Shown here: piece after piece, positions 21,302 through 22,448 of the stretch
Position numbering within the stretch: the stretch's first letter is position 1
Layout: each line of letters opens with the position of its first letter
Assembly: GCA_965368115.1 (NCBI GenBank)
Contig: CBDULQ010000026.1
Span: 1-22,448, forward strand
Length of the DNA: 22,448 bases
Origin: CBDULQ01 sp965368115
GTDB taxonomy: Bacteria > Pseudomonadota > Gammaproteobacteria > SZUA-229
Direction of reading: 5' to 3'
Position numbers and translations under genes: made by a program
Notes under the pieces: model-generated
The model's input: the letters and a program-made list of their open reading frames with translations, nothing else
The model's database searches: none
What the model was told of the DNA's origin: nothing

Positions 21302-22207
21302 TCACCCGGTAGAATGACCGGACTTTCGCAGCCGGGCTTCGACGCGGATGTGGTTCATGATGTCGTTGTTGATGACTTTCGGGTAAAGGTGATGGAACCG
21401 GCTGGCTTCCAGCGCCTGTTGCTGGGCGGCCCGTTCCAGACGATCGCGAAGGTCGTCGGGCAGCGTCTGCAGCATCAGCAGGCGCGGCGCATGCCAGTCG
21501 TGGTAGTCCATGCATAACAGCCGATCCTGCTGCTGCGGCCAGTCTTCGCGGATCAGCAGCGGCGGAAACTGCTCTGCTTCCAGTTGTCGTGCGCTGTGCA
21601 TGCCGTCCAGTCCCTGCCCGCTGCCATCCGCGTTGCGCAGAAACCACTGCGTGCTCAATGGACTGATGCCGGCGTTGCTGATCAATCGTTCCAGAGCCAG
21701 CAGTGCATCGCCGCCACCCTGGTAATGAGGTGGCTGAAAATTACGGCTGCGATCGGCAATCGCGCGCCAGCGCCGTGCTTCGATATTCACCAGGTTGTGC
21801 TCATCGGTGGAACTGGCCAGCAGGGCGATGGGACGAGTATCCGCGTCCAGCGACCAGAGTTCGTAATGATCCCGTTGAGGTAGCGGCAGCTGAATATTTT
21901 GACGCAGCACACCGAGCAGGCCGGTTTCGATGTCTTCGGCAGCGGGTACATCCAGCGTCGGATCGAGCGGCAGGCTAGACAGGCCGGTGGCGGCATTCCA
22001 CATGCCATACAATACATAGCGGCGCTGGATGTCGGGCGCGTTCATGATGCCCCATTGCTGCTGGTGGACTTCGCAACTGACGTGGATCTGCCAGTTGTGC
22101 CCATCGACACTGATGGCACGGGCATAGTCGGCACGTACCACCTGCACCAGTCCCTGAAACGGCGATAGCTGGCGAATGCTGTAAGCCTGGTATGCCGGAT
22201 TATTCAA
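21302..22207 (-). CDS. Conserved-looking hypothetical protein, about 301 residues
   Basis: I do not recognise this protein. It is soluble in appearance, with no signal peptide or membrane helix. It is rich in Gln, Arg and Trp (YARAISVDGHNWQIHVSCEV; QRRYVLYGMWNAA; HYELWSLDADTRPIALLASS; WRAI; FHHLYPKVINNDIMNHIRVEARLRK). The even mix of strands and helices and the aromatic content indicate a folded protein. The likely start is TTG at 22207, overlapping the stop of the upstream small gene by 8 bases (TTGAATAA), so its translation would be coupled to that gene; the next ATG would remove over 50 residues that look structured. It ends 53 bases before the flavoprotein gene. Confidence 0.75.
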   Translation of the reverse strand: MNNPAYQAYSIRQLSPFQGLVQVVRADYARAISVDGHNWQIHVSCEVHQQQWGIMNAPDIQRRYVLYGMWNAATGLSSLPLDPTLDVPAAEDIETGLLGVLRQNIQLPLPQRDHYELWSLDADTRPIALLASSTDEHNLVNIEARRWRAIADRSRNFQPPHYQGGGDALLALERLISNAGISPLSTQWFLRNADGSGQGLDGMHSARQLEAEQFPPLLIREDWPQQQDRLLCMDYHDWHAPRLLMLQTLPDDLRDRLERAAQQQALEASRFHHLYPKVINNDIMNHIRVEARLRKSGHSTG

Positions 22208-22382
22208 GGCTGTTGAGTCGGGCGGTGAGTTGTTGAATCAGCTGATCCACGGCGCCCTGAAATTCCGGGTCGAGCATGTCCTGGATGCGATCGAGTTCAT
22301 CCAGTACCTGGTTGATTCTTTCCCGGCTGTCGAGTTCATCGATACCGCGAGCCACTTTGCTAAGGTAATGATACAGGTCCAT
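22200..22382 (-). CDS. Small acidic helical protein of 60 residues
   Basis: Unrecognised protein, 60 residues from ATG 22382 (MDLYHYLSK). It appears all-helical, with Asp/Glu/Arg/Leu heptad-like spacing (IDELDSRERINQVLDELDRI, then FQGAVDQLIQQLTARL), so a short coiled coil or helical hairpin. A TTG at 22442 would extend it, but the extra part looks non-coding. Its end overlaps the start of the 301-residue gene by 8 bases, so the pair is an operon and the proteins may bind each other. The remaining 66 bases to the window edge contain nothing I can identify. Confidence 0.65.
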   Translation of the reverse strand: MDLYHYLSKVARGIDELDSRERINQVLDELDRIQDMLDPEFQGAVDQLIQQLTARLNSLE

Positions 22383-22448
22383 ATCAGTAGTGCCTGACGG
22401 TGAGCGAATCCCTGTCGCGGATAATGTCTCCACTATGCACAATAAACC

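Overview
This looks like chromosomal DNA of a free-living gammaproteobacterium. The evidence is the mix of families (UbiC, TusA, YchJ, RmuC, Slt70-type transglycosylase, HAE-type RND pump, prokaryotic-type phosphoribulokinase fold), mostly ATG starts with AGGAG-like ribosome sites, and moderately high GC by eye. A sulfur-oxidising or Chromatiales-like relative is possible, but nothing here proves it. I saw no tRNA, rRNA, CRISPR array, insertion sequence or phage gene. No gene-free stretch exceeds 300 bases; the longest (11898-12177, 280 bases) holds a possible mini-ORF and several repeats.

Layout. 1-1625: 3' part of a membrane hybrid histidine kinase, cut by the window edge. 1693-2235: ubiC. 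2247-3428 (minus): a TetR regulator followed by a secreted cyclophilin. 3503-3730 (minus): tusA with a clear terminator. 3884-4378: ychJ-like SEC-C protein. 4392-5590 (minus): ketohexokinase-like sugar kinase overlapping a small Rieske ferredoxin. 5686-11387 (plus): rmuC, then an RND adaptor and RND pump, tightly packed. 11520-11897: PilZ protein. 12178-13131: phosphoribulokinase-like protein. 13240-14153 (minus): three small unknown genes. 14298-16391 (minus): lytic transglycosylase with a CRP-like site upstream. 16520-17704 (minus): Sel1-repeat protein. 17783-18987 (minus): beta-barrel outer-membrane protein coupled to a thioredoxin. 19063-19782 (plus): Tat-exported FecR-fold protein, divergent from the barrel gene. 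19836-21248 (minus): lipoamide-dehydrogenase-like flavoprotein. 21302-22382 (minus): two overlapping unknown genes.

Two places deserve most attention. First, the phosphoribulokinase-like protein keeps the P-loop and the catalytic aspartates. It has lost all four residues known to handle ribulose 5-phosphate, carries an insertion of about 23 residues beside the active site, and has no RuBisCO or other Calvin-cycle gene nearby. It may act on another substrate or be regulatory. Second, the 18145-19782 locus pairs a predicted Tat-exported FecR-fold protein, whose C-terminal module carries CxC, HH and NH motifs, with a divergently transcribed outer-membrane barrel that is coupled to a thioredoxin. 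This looks like a small uncharacterised envelope system. Several good palindromes lie in promoter regions and are listed separately.
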